Of a DNA stretch of 64,000 nucleotides, positions 1 to 9,932 are shown in pieces. Source of the stretch: Bacillota bacterium. GTDB lineage: Bacteria > Bacillota > Clostridia > Lachnospirales > Lachnospiraceae. The stretch's first letter is position 1. The number at the start of each line of letters is the position of its first letter. The DNA is taken from contig JAEZZO010000073.1 of assembly GCA_023418475.1 (NCBI GenBank), positions 61,183 through 125,182 of the forward strand, read 5' to 3'. Below the pieces are notes generated by a model. The model did no database searches and was not told the DNA's origin. It was given only the letters and a program-made list of their open reading frames with translations. Position numbers and translations under genes: made by a program.

Positions 1-1230
1 CATCCGACACAGGATGATTTGACAGGCGAAGAAATTGCTTTTGGAGGAGATATGACACGTTCCCTTAAGAGGACAAATTATCTTGTACTGGAAACACAGG
101 CGCAGGGTCAGCAATCATGGCTTCCTTACCAGGGGCAGCTGAGGCTTCAGGCCTATAGTCATCTTGCAAGCGGAGCGAACAGTGTAATGTATTGGCATTA
201 CCATTCCCTTCATAATGCATTTGAAACCTACTGGAAGGGACTTCTAAGCCACGATTTCGAAGAGAATGATACCTATCTCGAAGCAAAACAGATCGGAAAA
301 GAATTTGCATTATATAATAAGAAGCTTGTTAATTTGAAAAAGAAAAATCAGGTGGCAATCCTTGTAAGTAATGAGGCATTGACTGCACTGAAATGGTTCC
401 GCCTGGATACGGGTATGACGTTTGGAAAGAACGGGGCACCGGCAGGCTTCTGCGAGTATAATGATGTTTTACGCCAGGTATATAATGGTTTGTATCATCT
501 GAATGAAGAGGTGGATTTTGTCACACCGGAGCAGACAGATCAGTTTGCTGACTATACCCTTCTGGTTATTCCGGCCTTCTATACGGCACCGGAACAGTGT
601 CTGACAGCAATCGAACAATATATTGCTGCCGGGGGTCATGTATTTATGACCTTTAAAAGCGCAGTTGCAGATGAAAATATAAAGGTTTATCATGACAGAT
701 TACCTCATAGGCTTACAGAGTGCTTTGGTATGTACTACAATCAGATGACCTCACCGGGAAACACAAAGCTTTCTCTGCCGGAAATGGAGCTCTCAGAGGA
801 GGAAAGCGGCATATCGGAATTTATGGAGCTCTTAAAGCCGACAACGGCAAAAGTACTGGCAGGCTACCTTCATGAGAACTGGAACAAATATGCAGCCGCA
901 ACGAAAAACCAATATGGTAAAGGAACCGCTACCTATCTGGGATGCAAAATCTCCGATCAGGCACTGAGAAGTCTTCTTATTTCCTGCCTAAAAGATTGTG
1001 GACTCTGGAAGGAGGAAAATGAAATAGCAAAGCTTTGCATTGTCCGTAAAGGGGTGAATGAGGCAGGGAAAGAGATTCTATATTATCTGAATTATCAGAA
1101 AACGAAGGCCATAATTCCCTATTGTGGCCCGGATGCGCTTGCCTTATTAAGTAACCAGAAAATCAAAGACGGGGATAAATTTACTGTAAACGCATGGGGA
1201 GTTGAAATAATAGAGAGGGATCCTCGTTAA
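1..1230 (+). CDS. Beta-galactosidase, GH42 family (5' end outside window)
   Basis: The reading frame is open from base 1, so only about the last 409 residues are present. It hydrolyses terminal beta-galactosides, probably in the cytoplasm. The LVLETQ segment near residue 29 of the visible part fits the strand carrying the GH42 nucleophile Glu. It is followed by the end of the TIM barrel (ANSVMYWHYHS), a flavodoxin-like trimerisation domain beginning around VAILVSNE, and a small C-terminal beta domain. A long bidirectional terminator follows, and the AraC regulator converges on it. The sugar importer and alpha-galactosidase close by suggest uptake and splitting of galacto-oligosaccharides. The family call is firm; the true substrate is not known. 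Confidence 0.87.
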   Translation, partial: HPTQDDLTGEEIAFGGDMTRSLKRTNYLVLETQAQGQQSWLPYQGQLRLQAYSHLASGANSVMYWHYHSLHNAFETYWKGLLSHDFEENDTYLEAKQIGKEFALYNKKLVNLKKKNQVAILVSNEALTALKWFRLDTGMTFGKNGAPAGFCEYNDVLRQVYNGLYHLNEEVDFVTPEQTDQFADYTLLVIPAFYTAPEQCLTAIEQYIAAGGHVFMTFKSAVADENIKVYHDRLPHRLTECFGMYYNQMTSPGNTKLSLPEMELSEEESGISEFMELLKPTTAKVLAGYLHENWNKYAAATKNQYGKGTATYLGCKISDQALRSLLISCLKDCGLWKEENEIAKLCIVRKGVNEAGKEILYYLNYQKTKAIIPYCGPDALALLSNQKIKDGDKFTVNAWGVEIIERDPR

Positions 1231-1248
1231 GATATCGCGACAATATAG

Positions 1249-1307
1249 GTGTATGAAATAAAAGGAAGGATTATTTTCAGAATAATCCTTCCTTTTATTT
1301 CATACAC
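1249..1307. terminator. Bidirectional terminator, 27-bp perfect stem
   Basis: A 27-base arm and its exact reverse complement flank a 5-base loop (TTCAG). The A-rich start and T-rich end let it stop transcripts from both sides. It separates the convergent GH42 and AraC genes. Confidence 0.85.
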
Positions 1308-1312
1308 ACATA

Positions 1313-2170
1313 TTACTTTTTATATCGGATTTTATTATCAATTCTCCATTCTCTTGGGGATACATTGTATATATTTTTAAAAGCTCTGGAAAAATGCAGC
1401 TGATTTTGATAACCTACGGCATTACTGATATCTCCGATAGAAAGATCAGTTAGCTTAAGAAGTTCTGCTGCTTTGGACATACGGTAACTAATTAGAAAAT
1501 CCTGTGGGTTTTTTCCAATAGCTTCTTTGAATATCTTTCCAAAGTAACTGCGGTTTAGATTACACCACTGTGCTATATCCTCAACCGTTATATCATTCTG
1601 AAAATTCTGTTCAATAAAGGAAGTAGCCTCCCTAACATAAAAGTCAACCAGCTTGCCGCTTTTCACTAGGACTTTGCTTGCGGAGGAGCGTGTCAGATAA
1701 TCCAGTATCAGATATAAGTGCCCGATTAAATGAAAAGCAGATTCATTGCTGTTTTGTACTAGATGCAGCATTTCATTTTTTAATTCATTGGATAGATCCT
1801 TTGCATTGGAGCGATAGATCGGTGCGTCGTAGGAAAGTCCGGCAAGATTAAGAGCTTCTTTAACACGCAGCCCGTCAAATTCCACCCAGGTATATTCCCA
1901 GGGATAATCTTTATCGGCTACATAGGTATTAATTTGCTTCGGACAGATCAAAAAACCCTGTCCGCTGTTTATTTTGTAGGTATGCTCCACCCCTTTTGAA
2001 TCAAAGGAAGCGAGTGTACCCATACCGGAGATGACATAATGAAAAAGATAGTGATTTCTTATATAAGGGCCATAAGAATACAGAGGATCACAGCGCTCCC
2101 ATCCATACTGATAAAGTACTAAATCAACAAAAGATTCGTTGGGGAATACCCGGAAGATAGGTTTGCTCAT
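1313..2170 (-). CDS. AraC-family transcriptional regulator
   Basis: A 285-residue one-component regulator. Residues 1 to about 150 resemble the AraC cupin ligand-binding domain; residues about 185-280 hold two helix-turn-helix motifs (DITVEDIAQWCNLNRSYFGKIFK and the following IGDISNAVGYQNQLHFSRAFK region). The ATG is preceded by AAGGAGG at good distance. It lies next to and divergent from the sugar ABC importer, so it is the likely activator of the importer and alpha-galactosidase genes, answering to a galactoside. The ligand is inferred from context only. Confidence 0.88.
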   Translation of the reverse strand: MSKPIFRVFPNESFVDLVLYQYGWERCDPLYSYGPYIRNHYLFHYVISGMGTLASFDSKGVEHTYKINSGQGFLICPKQINTYVADKDYPWEYTWVEFDGLRVKEALNLAGLSYDAPIYRSNAKDLSNELKNEMLHLVQNSNESAFHLIGHLYLILDYLTRSSASKVLVKSGKLVDFYVREATSFIEQNFQNDITVEDIAQWCNLNRSYFGKIFKEAIGKNPQDFLISYRMSKAAELLKLTDLSIGDISNAVGYQNQLHFSRAFKNIYNVSPREWRIDNKIRYKK

Positions 2171-2610
2171 ATAAATCCTCCTTACAGAATAGGAATATAA
2201 AGTAAATAGAGCTCAAAAATACTTGCTGCAAATAATCCTCACATTGATATAATTCTACAATGGCATGATATAAGATGGAATGACTTATATAACCTGTATA
2301 AATATTATATACCAAAATGCTAGTATACTTCAAGCTATAAAACAAAAAAAAGCATTGTGGTATATAAATTGTAATAGCAGGATATATGTTTTGTATAAAA
2401 TGTATGATATTATATGTTTGACTTAAGAAAAAGTCATAAAAATGTTACAAAATATTAATACAAATTATCTTTCTGAAGCGGGCCTGCTGATAGTAAAGAA
2501 ATGAAAAAAAGCACAATTGAGGTATGTTTATAACGAATTATGTCGTTTTGCTGTACTAATTTTATGGATTTATGAAATTAAAAGCAGTTATTGAAAGGGA
2601 GGTTCATTTT
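2171..2610. other. Divergent control region between AraC gene and importer
   Basis: An AT-rich 440-base gap that must contain both promoters and any AraC sites. Several TATA-like stretches are present, but none pairs convincingly with a -35 box at 16-18 bp. A small GACTT/AAGTC inverted repeat lies near 2419-2433. No gene is seen. Confidence 0.4.
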
Positions 2611-3957
2611 ATGAAGAAAAAGATATTTGCACTCGTTATGGCTGTTGTAATGGTATTATCATTAACAGCCTGTGGAGGAAGTTCCAAATCAACTACCAGC
2701 ACAGATGCCGGTTCGGATACGAAACAGGCTACGGCTACACCGGCAGCGACCGCATCCTCCGGTAGCTCAAGTTCAGGAGGCAAGATTACCGTAGCAATTT
2801 GGGATTCTAATCAGCAGAAGGGTCTTCAGCAGATTATGGATGACTGGTCAAAAACATCAGGCATTAAGGCTGAAATTCAGGTTGTAGATTGGAATAATTA
2901 TTGGACCATGCTTGAAGCAGGTGCTACGGGCGGAACTCTGCCGGATGTATTCTGGATGCACTCCAACCAGGCTCAGAAATATATGGAGAATGGAATTTTA
3001 TTGGATTTGACAGATAAAATTGCAAAAAGTGATAAAGTGAAACTTGATAATTATTATTCCGATATCGTAGCACTTTATTCCTCCAACGGCAAACAGTATG
3101 CGATTCCGAAGGATATTGATACGATTGGTCTTTGGTATAACAAAACGATGTTTGATGCAGCAGGAATTCCTTATCCGGATGACAAGTGGACATGGCAGAC
3201 CTTATATGATACAGCTAAAAAATTAACGAAATCTGACGGCAGCCAATATGGTTATGCTGTTAATACCGGTAATAATCAGGATAGCTTTTACAATGCTATT
3301 TATGCATACGGCGGGTATGTAATCAGCGATGACAAGAAAACCTCAGGTTTTGATAATCCGAAAACAATTGAAGCAATGAGCCTGTTCTCCAAAATGGTAA
3401 ATGAGAAAATTGCTCCAAGCCTACAGACAATCTCAGAAAATAGTGCGGATGTTTTATTTGAGTCCGGCAAGGTAGCAATGGTTACACAGGGTACCTGGAT
3501 GGTTCCTGCTTTCAGAGATAACGAATATACCAGCAAGAACTGCGATGTCGCTGTATTACCGACAGGTCCGGACGGAACCAGAGTATCTATCTATAATGGT
3601 CTTGGCTGGGCAGCCGCGGCAAACGGCAAAAATACAGATGCTGCCTGGAGTTTGATTGAATACTTAGGAACCAAGGAAGCGCAGCTAAAGCAGGCAGAGC
3701 TTGGTGTTACCATGTCAGCTTATAAAGGAACCTCGGATGCTTGGCAAAATGCAGTTCCAGGATTTAACTTAAAATTCTGTGTGGATATGTTGAATGCAAA
3801 ATTAATATTTCGTCCATATTCCAGAGATACGGTTACATGGGAAAATATGATTACGGAAGAATTAAAGGCTGCCTGGACAGGTGATGCAACAATAGAAGAT
3901 ACCTGTAAGAAAATTGCAGCATCTATGAATGAAACTTTAGCAGCGGAAAAGCAATAA
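2611..3957 (+). CDS. Sugar ABC transporter substrate-binding lipoprotein
   Basis: A 448-residue extracellular binding protein of family 1 (MalE-like). The ATG at 2611 is chosen because GGGAGG lies just upstream; this gives a lipoprotein signal with lipobox LTAC and modified Cys21. A Ser/Thr/Ala-rich linker runs to about residue 65 before the binding domain (KITVAIWDSNQQKG). It is anchored outside the membrane and delivers sugar to the two permeases that follow. Placement with GH36 and GH42 genes suggests an alpha- or beta-galactoside such as raffinose, melibiose or a galacto-oligosaccharide. Confidence 0.9.
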   Translation: MKKKIFALVMAVVMVLSLTACGGSSKSTTSTDAGSDTKQATATPAATASSGSSSSGGKITVAIWDSNQQKGLQQIMDDWSKTSGIKAEIQVVDWNNYWTMLEAGATGGTLPDVFWMHSNQAQKYMENGILLDLTDKIAKSDKVKLDNYYSDIVALYSSNGKQYAIPKDIDTIGLWYNKTMFDAAGIPYPDDKWTWQTLYDTAKKLTKSDGSQYGYAVNTGNNQDSFYNAIYAYGGYVISDDKKTSGFDNPKTIEAMSLFSKMVNEKIAPSLQTISENSADVLFESGKVAMVTQGTWMVPAFRDNEYTSKNCDVAVLPTGPDGTRVSIYNGLGWAAAANGKNTDAAWSLIEYLGTKEAQLKQAELGVTMSAYKGTSDAWQNAVPGFNLKFCVDMLNAKLIFRPYSRDTVTWENMITEELKAAWTGDATIEDTCKKIAASMNETLAAEKQ

Positions 3958-4016
3958 GAATAAAACAGAAGTTAAACTACATAAATAGTTTGGCTGGCAG
4001 AAGATGGAGGATGATA

Positions 4017-4910
4017 ATGATGAAGAAGCGAAAAGGGACAAAGCAGAGATGGAATGAATTTCTGTGGGGATGGCTGTTTATATTACCGACAATGATAGGC
4101 CTTGTGGTTCTGAATATCATCCCCATCTTCCAAACAATTTATCAAAGCTTTTTTAAGACCGGTGATTTTGGAAAAGGTAATATTTTTATAGGCTTTACAA
4201 ATTATGAAAAACTGTTTCATGATGCGGAGGTTTGGCAGGCATTATGGAATACAATAAAATATGCAATGATTGAGGTTCCGTTTTCAATTGCAATTGCGTT
4301 AGTTATGGCGGTACTTTTGAATCAAAAATTAAGAGGACGTACTGTTTACAGAACAATCTTCTTCCTACCTATGGTTGCTGCTCCGGCAGCAATCGCTATG
4401 GTTTGGAGATGGCTTTATAATACCAGCTTTGGTTTAATCAACCATATCATCGGCAAAGAAATCTCATGGGTTTCGGATCCTCACCTGTCAATCTTTTCGA
4501 TTGCTGTAATTGGTATCTGGTCCATCATCGGATATAATATGGTATTATTTCTGGCTGGCTTACAGGAGGTACCCAGAGACTTCTATGAAGCCTCTGAAAT
4601 AGATGGAGCCTCCAAGGTGCGGCAATTCTTTCGCATTACAATACCGCTGATCTCTCCGACTATTTTCTTTGTTTGCGTTACCAGGGTAATTGGTGCGATG
4701 CAGGTATTTGATTTAATCTTTATGGTAATGGATAATACAAATCCTGCGCTGACAAAAACGCAATCATTGGTTTACATATTCTACAAATATGCTTTCACAA
4801 ACGGTAACAAAGGATATGGAGCAACCGTTATTGTGCTTCTTCTGGTTTTGATTATGATAATCACGGTATTACAGATGATAGCTCAGAAAAAATGGGTACA
4901 TTATAATTAG
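4017..4910 (+). CDS. Sugar ABC transporter permease, MalF type
   Basis: About 297 residues with six predicted membrane segments. The EAA loop that contacts the ATPase is visible as EASEIDGASKVRQFF. Three in-frame ATGs cluster at 4011-4022; GGAGG at 4006-4010 fits 4017 or 4020 best. It pairs with the next gene. No ATP-binding subunit is encoded here, as is common in Clostridia where one ATPase serves many sugar importers. Confidence 0.9.
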   Translation: MMKKRKGTKQRWNEFLWGWLFILPTMIGLVVLNIIPIFQTIYQSFFKTGDFGKGNIFIGFTNYEKLFHDAEVWQALWNTIKYAMIEVPFSIAIALVMAVLLNQKLRGRTVYRTIFFLPMVAAPAAIAMVWRWLYNTSFGLINHIIGKEISWVSDPHLSIFSIAVIGIWSIIGYNMVLFLAGLQEVPRDFYEASEIDGASKVRQFFRITIPLISPTIFFVCVTRVIGAMQVFDLIFMVMDNTNPALTKTQSLVYIFYKYAFTNGNKGYGATVIVLLLVLIMIITVLQMIAQKKWVHYN

Positions 4911-4924
4911 GGAGGAAAGGTCAA

Positions 4925-5752
4925 ATGGGAACAAAAAATATCAGTAAGCTATTCATTCATTTGGTGTTAATCTTGTTTTCTATTACAATGTTAGTACCAT
5001 TTCTCTGGATGATTTTAACAGCTTTTAAGACAGTCACAGAATCCACCAGTGTTGATCCATTTGTTATCTTTCCGTCAAAATGGAGAACCGATGCATTCAA
5101 AACCGTACTGGATAACATGAATTTTTTAAAGCTTTATCTTAACACAATCCTTATGATCGCTGGACGTGTTATTGCTGCTGTATTAACAGCAACAATGGCT
5201 GGATATGCTTTCGGTCGTTTGAATTTCAGAGGGAAAAATCTGGCGTTTTCCCTGGTGCTTTTTCAGATGATGGTACCATCCCAGATCTTTATCATTCCTC
5301 AATATATCATGGTTAGTAAAATGCAGATGCTAAATACGATATTTGCGCTGGTATTTCCCGGTCTGGTAACAGCGTTCGGTACCTTTTTACTTCGACAGGC
5401 ATTTATGGGCCTTCCAAAAGATCTGGAGGAGGCAGCACGTCTGGACGGCTGTAATATAGGGCAGACCTTCTTATTTATAATGGCTCCTTTAACAAAATCA
5501 GCCATGGTTGCTCTGGGAATTTTTACAGCTTTGTTTGCATACAAAGACCTGATGTGGCCTATGATTGTATGCGCTGATAATAATAAAACCACTTTGGCAT
5601 CCGCCCTCGCAAAAATGCAGGGACAATATGGATCGAAATTTCCGCAGCTGATGGCAGCTTCACTATTTGCTTGTATCCCTATGATAATCATTTACCTTAT
5701 TTTCCAGAAGCAATTCATTGAAGGTATTGCAACATCGGGCGGAAAGCTATAA
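4925..5752 (+). CDS. Sugar ABC transporter permease, MalG type
   Basis: 275 residues and six predicted membrane helices, with the EAA loop EEAARLDGCNIGQTF. It starts 14 bases after the first permease with a strong GGGAGG site. It forms the membrane channel with the MalF-type subunit. The alpha-galactosidase starts about 30 bases downstream, so all four genes are probably one transcript. Confidence 0.9.
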   Translation: MGTKNISKLFIHLVLILFSITMLVPFLWMILTAFKTVTESTSVDPFVIFPSKWRTDAFKTVLDNMNFLKLYLNTILMIAGRVIAAVLTATMAGYAFGRLNFRGKNLAFSLVLFQMMVPSQIFIIPQYIMVSKMQMLNTIFALVFPGLVTAFGTFLLRQAFMGLPKDLEEAARLDGCNIGQTFLFIMAPLTKSAMVALGIFTALFAYKDLMWPMIVCADNNKTTLASALAKMQGQYGSKFPQLMAASLFACIPMIIIYLIFQKQFIEGIATSGGKL

Positions 5753-5783
5753 AGAATGATCCGAGGTATAGAAAGGAATATGA

Positions 5784-7979
5784 ATGGCTATTGAATACAG
5801 AGAGAAGCACGGTATCTTTATCCTTCAGACCGTGCATAGCACTTATCAGATACAGATCGGTAAATTCGGACACTTGTTGCATTTGTATTATGGTGCAAGG
5901 GTAGAAGATAATATGGATTACCTTCTCACCTATGGGGACCGGGGCTTTTCGGGAAATCCTTATGAAGCAGAGAATGACAGAACCTATTCGATGGACAGCC
6001 TTCCGCAGGAATATCCGTCGCAGGGAAACGGAGATTTCCGGTCAGCATGCCTAACGATAAAAAATCCGGATGGTAGTTATAGCTGTGATTTGCGTTATAA
6101 AACTCACAAAATCATGCCTGGCAAATATCGTATCCCGGGGATGCCGGCAGTGTATGCGAAGGAGGACGAAGCAGAGACTCTCGAGATTGTGCTGGAGGAT
6201 AAAAGCAACCGGCTTCAGGTAACGCTATCCTATGGCGTGTTGGAAAAACTGGATATTATTACAAGAAGCGCGAAGCTTACGAATACAGGGGAAGAAAAAA
6301 TCATCCTTGAAAAAGCTTTCTCGGCATGCTTGGATTTTTTATACGGAGAATTTGATTTAATCAGTTTCTACGGAAGACATGCAATGGAACGTAATGTTCA
6401 GCGAAAAGAATTGGCACATGGAATACATACGATCGGAAGTAAAAGAGGCACTTCCAGTCATCAGTATAACCCCTTTTGTATACTGGCTGATAAAAAAACA
6501 ACAGAAGATTACGGAAATTGCTATGGAATGTGCTTTGTATATAGCGGAAGCTTTAAAGCGGAGGCAGAATTAGATCAATATAATCAAATCCGTGTTGGTA
6601 TGGGGCTTCAGGATGAATTGTTTTCCTATGATCTGGAGCCGGGTGCGGATTTCTATACCCCTGAAGTAGTAATGAGCTTTTCAAATCAGGGTTTAACAAG
6701 GCTTAGTCATCAGTATCATGATACCTTCCGCAATTATTTATGCAGGGGAAAATATAAAACGATACCCAGGCCGGTTCTGATTAATAACTGGGAAGCAACA
6801 TATTTTGATTTTAACGGTGAAAAAATTCTTGGAATAGCAAAACAGGCATCTGAATTAGGGGTTGAAATGCTTGTACTGGATGATGGCTGGTTTGGTAAAC
6901 GGGATAATGATTTAAGCGGGCTGGGAGACTGGTTTGTAAATGAGAAAAAGCTTGGCAGCAGTTTATCCGATCTGGTCAGAGCGATAAATGGACTTGGAAT
7001 GAAATTTGGTATCTGGATGGAGCCGGAGATGGTAAATGAGGACAGTAATTTGTTCCGTGAACATCCGGATTGGGCTTTAAGTATCCCAAAACGCAAGCCC
7101 GTCCGATCCAGAAATCAATTAGTTCTTGATTTTTCTAGAAAAGAGGTTGTGGATTACATCTTTTTAATGATATGTAAGGTACTGGACAGCGCTAATATTG
7201 AATATTTAAAATGGGATATGAACCGTAGCATAACGGATGTATATTCGGTAACAAGCAAAGAGCATGACCAGGGAGGTGTACTATACCGTTATATGCTGGG
7301 GGTTTATGATCTGCTGGAAAGGCTGATAAAGCGTTACCCGAATTTACTGATCGAAGGCTGCAGCGGGGGTGGTGGTAGATTTGATGCCGGAATGCTCTAT
7401 TACACACCACAGATCTGGTGCAGTGATAATACGGATGCGATTGATCGAATACGAATACAGGAAGGAACCTCGTACGCCTATCCGATTTCAGCAGTAGGTT
7501 CGCATGTATCAGCAGTACCGAACCATCAGACAGGGCGCGTGGCACCATTTTCAACCAGAGGAGTCGTTGCGATGGCTGGCAGCTTCGGTTATGAAATGGA
7601 TTTAAATAAAATTACCGGAGAAGAGAAAGAATATGTTAAGCAGCAGATTGCTTCTTTTCATAAATATTGGGAGCTTATTCATAACGGAGATTATTATCGT
7701 TTAACCGACAGCCAGGAGAACCGTCAGTTTGCTGCCTGGGAGTTTGTGGCTAAGGATAAGAAGGAAGCGTTGCTTCATGTGGTAACGATTAACACTCACG
7801 CAAATCAGCCGGCACAATATATAAAATGCAAAGGCTTGCTACCGGAAGCAGACTATTTATTGGAGGGTACGGAGAGAGTTTTTCGGGGGAATTCTCTAAT
7901 GAATGCGGGAATACCAGTACCGGAACAGAGAAATGAATACCAGTCCTGGCAAATTCATCTAAAACAGATAATAAATTAA
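5784..7979 (+). CDS. Alpha-galactosidase, GH36 family
   Basis: 731 residues, the usual GH36 length. It removes terminal alpha-1,6-galactose from melibiose, raffinose and related sugars. It has an N-terminal beta-sandwich to about residue 310, a TIM barrel, then a C-terminal beta domain. The catalytic pair is visible: nucleophile Asp478 in KWDMNR and acid/base Asp548 in SDNTDA, the same numbers as reported for the Geobacillus enzymes. LDDGWFGKR and WMEPEMVN are further family motifs. No signal peptide, so it acts on imported sugar. Last gene of the importer operon, followed by a strong terminator. Confidence 0.95.
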   Translation: MAIEYREKHGIFILQTVHSTYQIQIGKFGHLLHLYYGARVEDNMDYLLTYGDRGFSGNPYEAENDRTYSMDSLPQEYPSQGNGDFRSACLTIKNPDGSYSCDLRYKTHKIMPGKYRIPGMPAVYAKEDEAETLEIVLEDKSNRLQVTLSYGVLEKLDIITRSAKLTNTGEEKIILEKAFSACLDFLYGEFDLISFYGRHAMERNVQRKELAHGIHTIGSKRGTSSHQYNPFCILADKKTTEDYGNCYGMCFVYSGSFKAEAELDQYNQIRVGMGLQDELFSYDLEPGADFYTPEVVMSFSNQGLTRLSHQYHDTFRNYLCRGKYKTIPRPVLINNWEATYFDFNGEKILGIAKQASELGVEMLVLDDGWFGKRDNDLSGLGDWFVNEKKLGSSLSDLVRAINGLGMKFGIWMEPEMVNEDSNLFREHPDWALSIPKRKPVRSRNQLVLDFSRKEVVDYIFLMICKVLDSANIEYLKWDMNRSITDVYSVTSKEHDQGGVLYRYMLGVYDLLERLIKRYPNLLIEGCSGGGGRFDAGMLYYTPQIWCSDNTDAIDRIRIQEGTSYAYPISAVGSHVSAVPNHQTGRVAPFSTRGVVAMAGSFGYEMDLNKITGEEKEYVKQQIASFHKYWELIHNGDYYRLTDSQENRQFAAWEFVAKDKKEALLHVVTINTHANQPAQYIKCKGLLPEADYLLEGTERVFRGNSLMNAGIPVPEQRNEYQSWQIHLKQIIN

Positions 7980-8020
7980 ATCATGTATTTTATTATTTTG
8001 AGAGCAGTATAAATTTTCAT

Positions 8021-8060
8021 AAAATCCACCCATTAAATTAATTTAGTGGGTGGATTTTTT
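8021..8060 (+). terminator. Intrinsic terminator after alpha-galactosidase
   Basis: AAATCCACCCA pairs with TGGGTGGATTT around a short AT-rich centre, followed by a T run. It closes the sugar operon. Confidence 0.9.
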
Positions 8061-8330
8061 GATTTCGAACATAAAATCCTTCTAAGAAATAAAACTCTCC
8101 GGTGGATGCACAGCAATGGAATATAACTTGCCTGTGAACCGTAGCTTTTATTGCATGGAATGATAAAAAGTATCAGAAGAGTGATTGCCATTTGTCTAAA
8201 AATAGATTAACATAGGAAATACGGTTTATTTAGTTACGATATGTAAATATATGGCAACTGGTAAACGAAAGCAGGCAATAGCAAAAGGTTACGCAATTGC
8301 CACTGAATAGAAAATCATCGAGGTGACATA
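8061..8330. other. Intergenic stretch with a repeat fragment
   Basis: No gene is seen. Positions 8126-8145 (ACTTGCCTGTGAACCGTAGC) nearly match 22411-22430, part of a dispersed intergenic repeat family described under findings. Confidence 0.5.
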
Positions 8331-8957
8331 ATGGAACATAGGAAAAAACGAATTATTATGGCTTTTGTGGGAGTATGTTTGAGCGGTATTAGTGTGGGTT
8401 TATTTAAAATGTCTTTATTTGGGACGGATCCCTTTCAATGCTTTGTGAATGGCTTGTCAAATGTGATACCCATTAGCTTTGGTACACTGTATACGATAAT
8501 TAATCTTGCTATGCTGGTTCTGATATTTTTTCTATCCAGACATTATATTGGGATAGCAACCTTCATTAATATCTTTGGCACAGGCTATATTGTTCAATAT
8601 ACTACGCTGTTTCTGGGAAAATATTTATCCAATGTAAATATTTTGCTCCGCATTATACTTCTGGCAGTTGGAATTATTATCATGTGCTTTGCATCTTCCT
8701 TATATTATACTGCTGATTTGGGAGTTTCAACCTATGATGCGATTGCATTAATACTGGCAGATAAAAAGGTTGCAAAATTTAAGTACTGTAGGATCGGAAC
8801 AGATTTAATCTGTGTTCTGATTGGAGTAGCTTTGCATGCAGTTGTCGGAATAGGTACGGTAGTCACAGCATTTTTTATGGGACCGCTGATCGAATTCTTC
8901 AATATTAGTTTTGCCAGACCATTCTTGGAGGGCAAGAAGATAGTGAGTAAAAATTAG
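8331..8957 (+). CDS. YczE/YyaS-like integral membrane protein
   Basis: 208 residues with about five hydrophobic segments and the family's N-terminal pattern of a glycine-rich helix followed by LFGTDPFQCF. GAGGTG precedes the ATG. The family (YczE/YyaS/YitT-like) is widespread in Firmicutes and its biochemical role is unknown. A second, diverged member follows 215 bases later, so the two may form a pair. Confidence 0.75.
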   Translation: MEHRKKRIIMAFVGVCLSGISVGLFKMSLFGTDPFQCFVNGLSNVIPISFGTLYTIINLAMLVLIFFLSRHYIGIATFINIFGTGYIVQYTTLFLGKYLSNVNILLRIILLAVGIIIMCFASSLYYTADLGVSTYDAIALILADKKVAKFKYCRIGTDLICVLIGVALHAVVGIGTVVTAFFMGPLIEFFNISFARPFLEGKKIVSKN

Positions 8958-9050
8958 AAAGTTTTTCAGTGACATCAAATGCTAAACCGATCCTTTCGCT
9001 AAAAAACCTTTTATCTTTGCTGGCATAAGCACAAAAGGGATCATTATAGA

Positions 9051-9078
9051 TTGATTCTTGAAGTGAAAATGGTATAAT
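9051..9078 (+). promoter_or_regulatory. Sigma-A type promoter
   Basis: TTGATT, 16 bp, then TATAAT preceded by TGG (extended -10). It lies about 95 bases before the second YczE-like gene. Confidence 0.5.
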
Positions 9079-9172
9079 AATAAAAATGACAGAAAAAATT
9101 GTGAACAGTCAAATTCCAAAATCATGCCTGCGGCATACTGTTGGCAGGTTTTGAAGAGAGGAATGGTTATTT

Positions 9173-9832
9173 ATGAAACAGTTATTTCGGTATCTGCAAT
9201 ATTTTGCGGGACTTATTATATTGGCACTGGGAATTACATTAAATACAAAAACAGGTTTGGGTGTATCGCCGATTATTTCTGTTCCTTATTGTATCTCTCA
9301 GATCTGGCATATCAATTTCGGTTATGCAACACTTGCACTGTATTGTTTATTTATAGCAGCTCAGTTTCTTATAAAGGGAAAGAACAAAAGAGCGGCGGAT
9401 TTGTTACAGCTTCCGTTAAGTATTGTATTTAGCTTGTTTCTTAATCTCTTGAATGATATACTGGCTTTTTCTTCTCGGGTAATATGGATAAATTTACTAA
9501 TTCTGCTTATCGCAATCATATGTACCGGGGTAGGTGTTTCCCTTTCTGTTAATTCTAATCTGGTGGTTAATCCGGGGGATGGTATAGTACAAGCAATCGC
9601 TATGAGAACAGGTTCGCAACTGGGTTTTACAAAAAACCTGTTTGATCTTTCCTGTATTATCATTACACTAATCATCGGGTTCGCTTTTGCAGGTAAAATG
9701 ATTGGAATTGGAATCGGAACAGTGGCGGCGGTAATCGGAGTGGGAAGAGTTGTGGCATTGACGAATTACATGATGAAAAAGAAATACGATGAGACTGGTA
9801 TAATAACAGGAGAGCTTGTGAAAGAGGAATAG
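9173..9832 (+). CDS. YczE/YyaS-like integral membrane protein
   Basis: 219 residues with about five membrane segments; the N-terminal GLGVSPIISVPYCIS matches the position of GTDPFQCF in the preceding paralogue. The ATG at 9173 has a GAGAGG site. A promoter-like sequence lies upstream, so it may be expressed apart from the first copy. Function unknown. Confidence 0.75.
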   Translation: MKQLFRYLQYFAGLIILALGITLNTKTGLGVSPIISVPYCISQIWHINFGYATLALYCLFIAAQFLIKGKNKRAADLLQLPLSIVFSLFLNLLNDILAFSSRVIWINLLILLIAIICTGVGVSLSVNSNLVVNPGDGIVQAIAMRTGSQLGFTKNLFDLSCIIITLIIGFAFAGKMIGIGIGTVAAVIGVGRVVALTNYMMKKKYDETGIITGELVKEE

Positions 9833-9932
9833 ACAGGAATGTTTTAAACAAAAGAAAAATTTTACTTTTCAGCTTGGAAACAGTTTTTTACTGCAAAGAA
9901 GAGGTATAGGAATAATAACAGGAGGTATTCAA

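Noticed and set aside
5299..5691. 130-codon minus-strand frame inside the MalG-type permease
   Set aside because: Shadow of a clear membrane-protein gene; no independent evidence.
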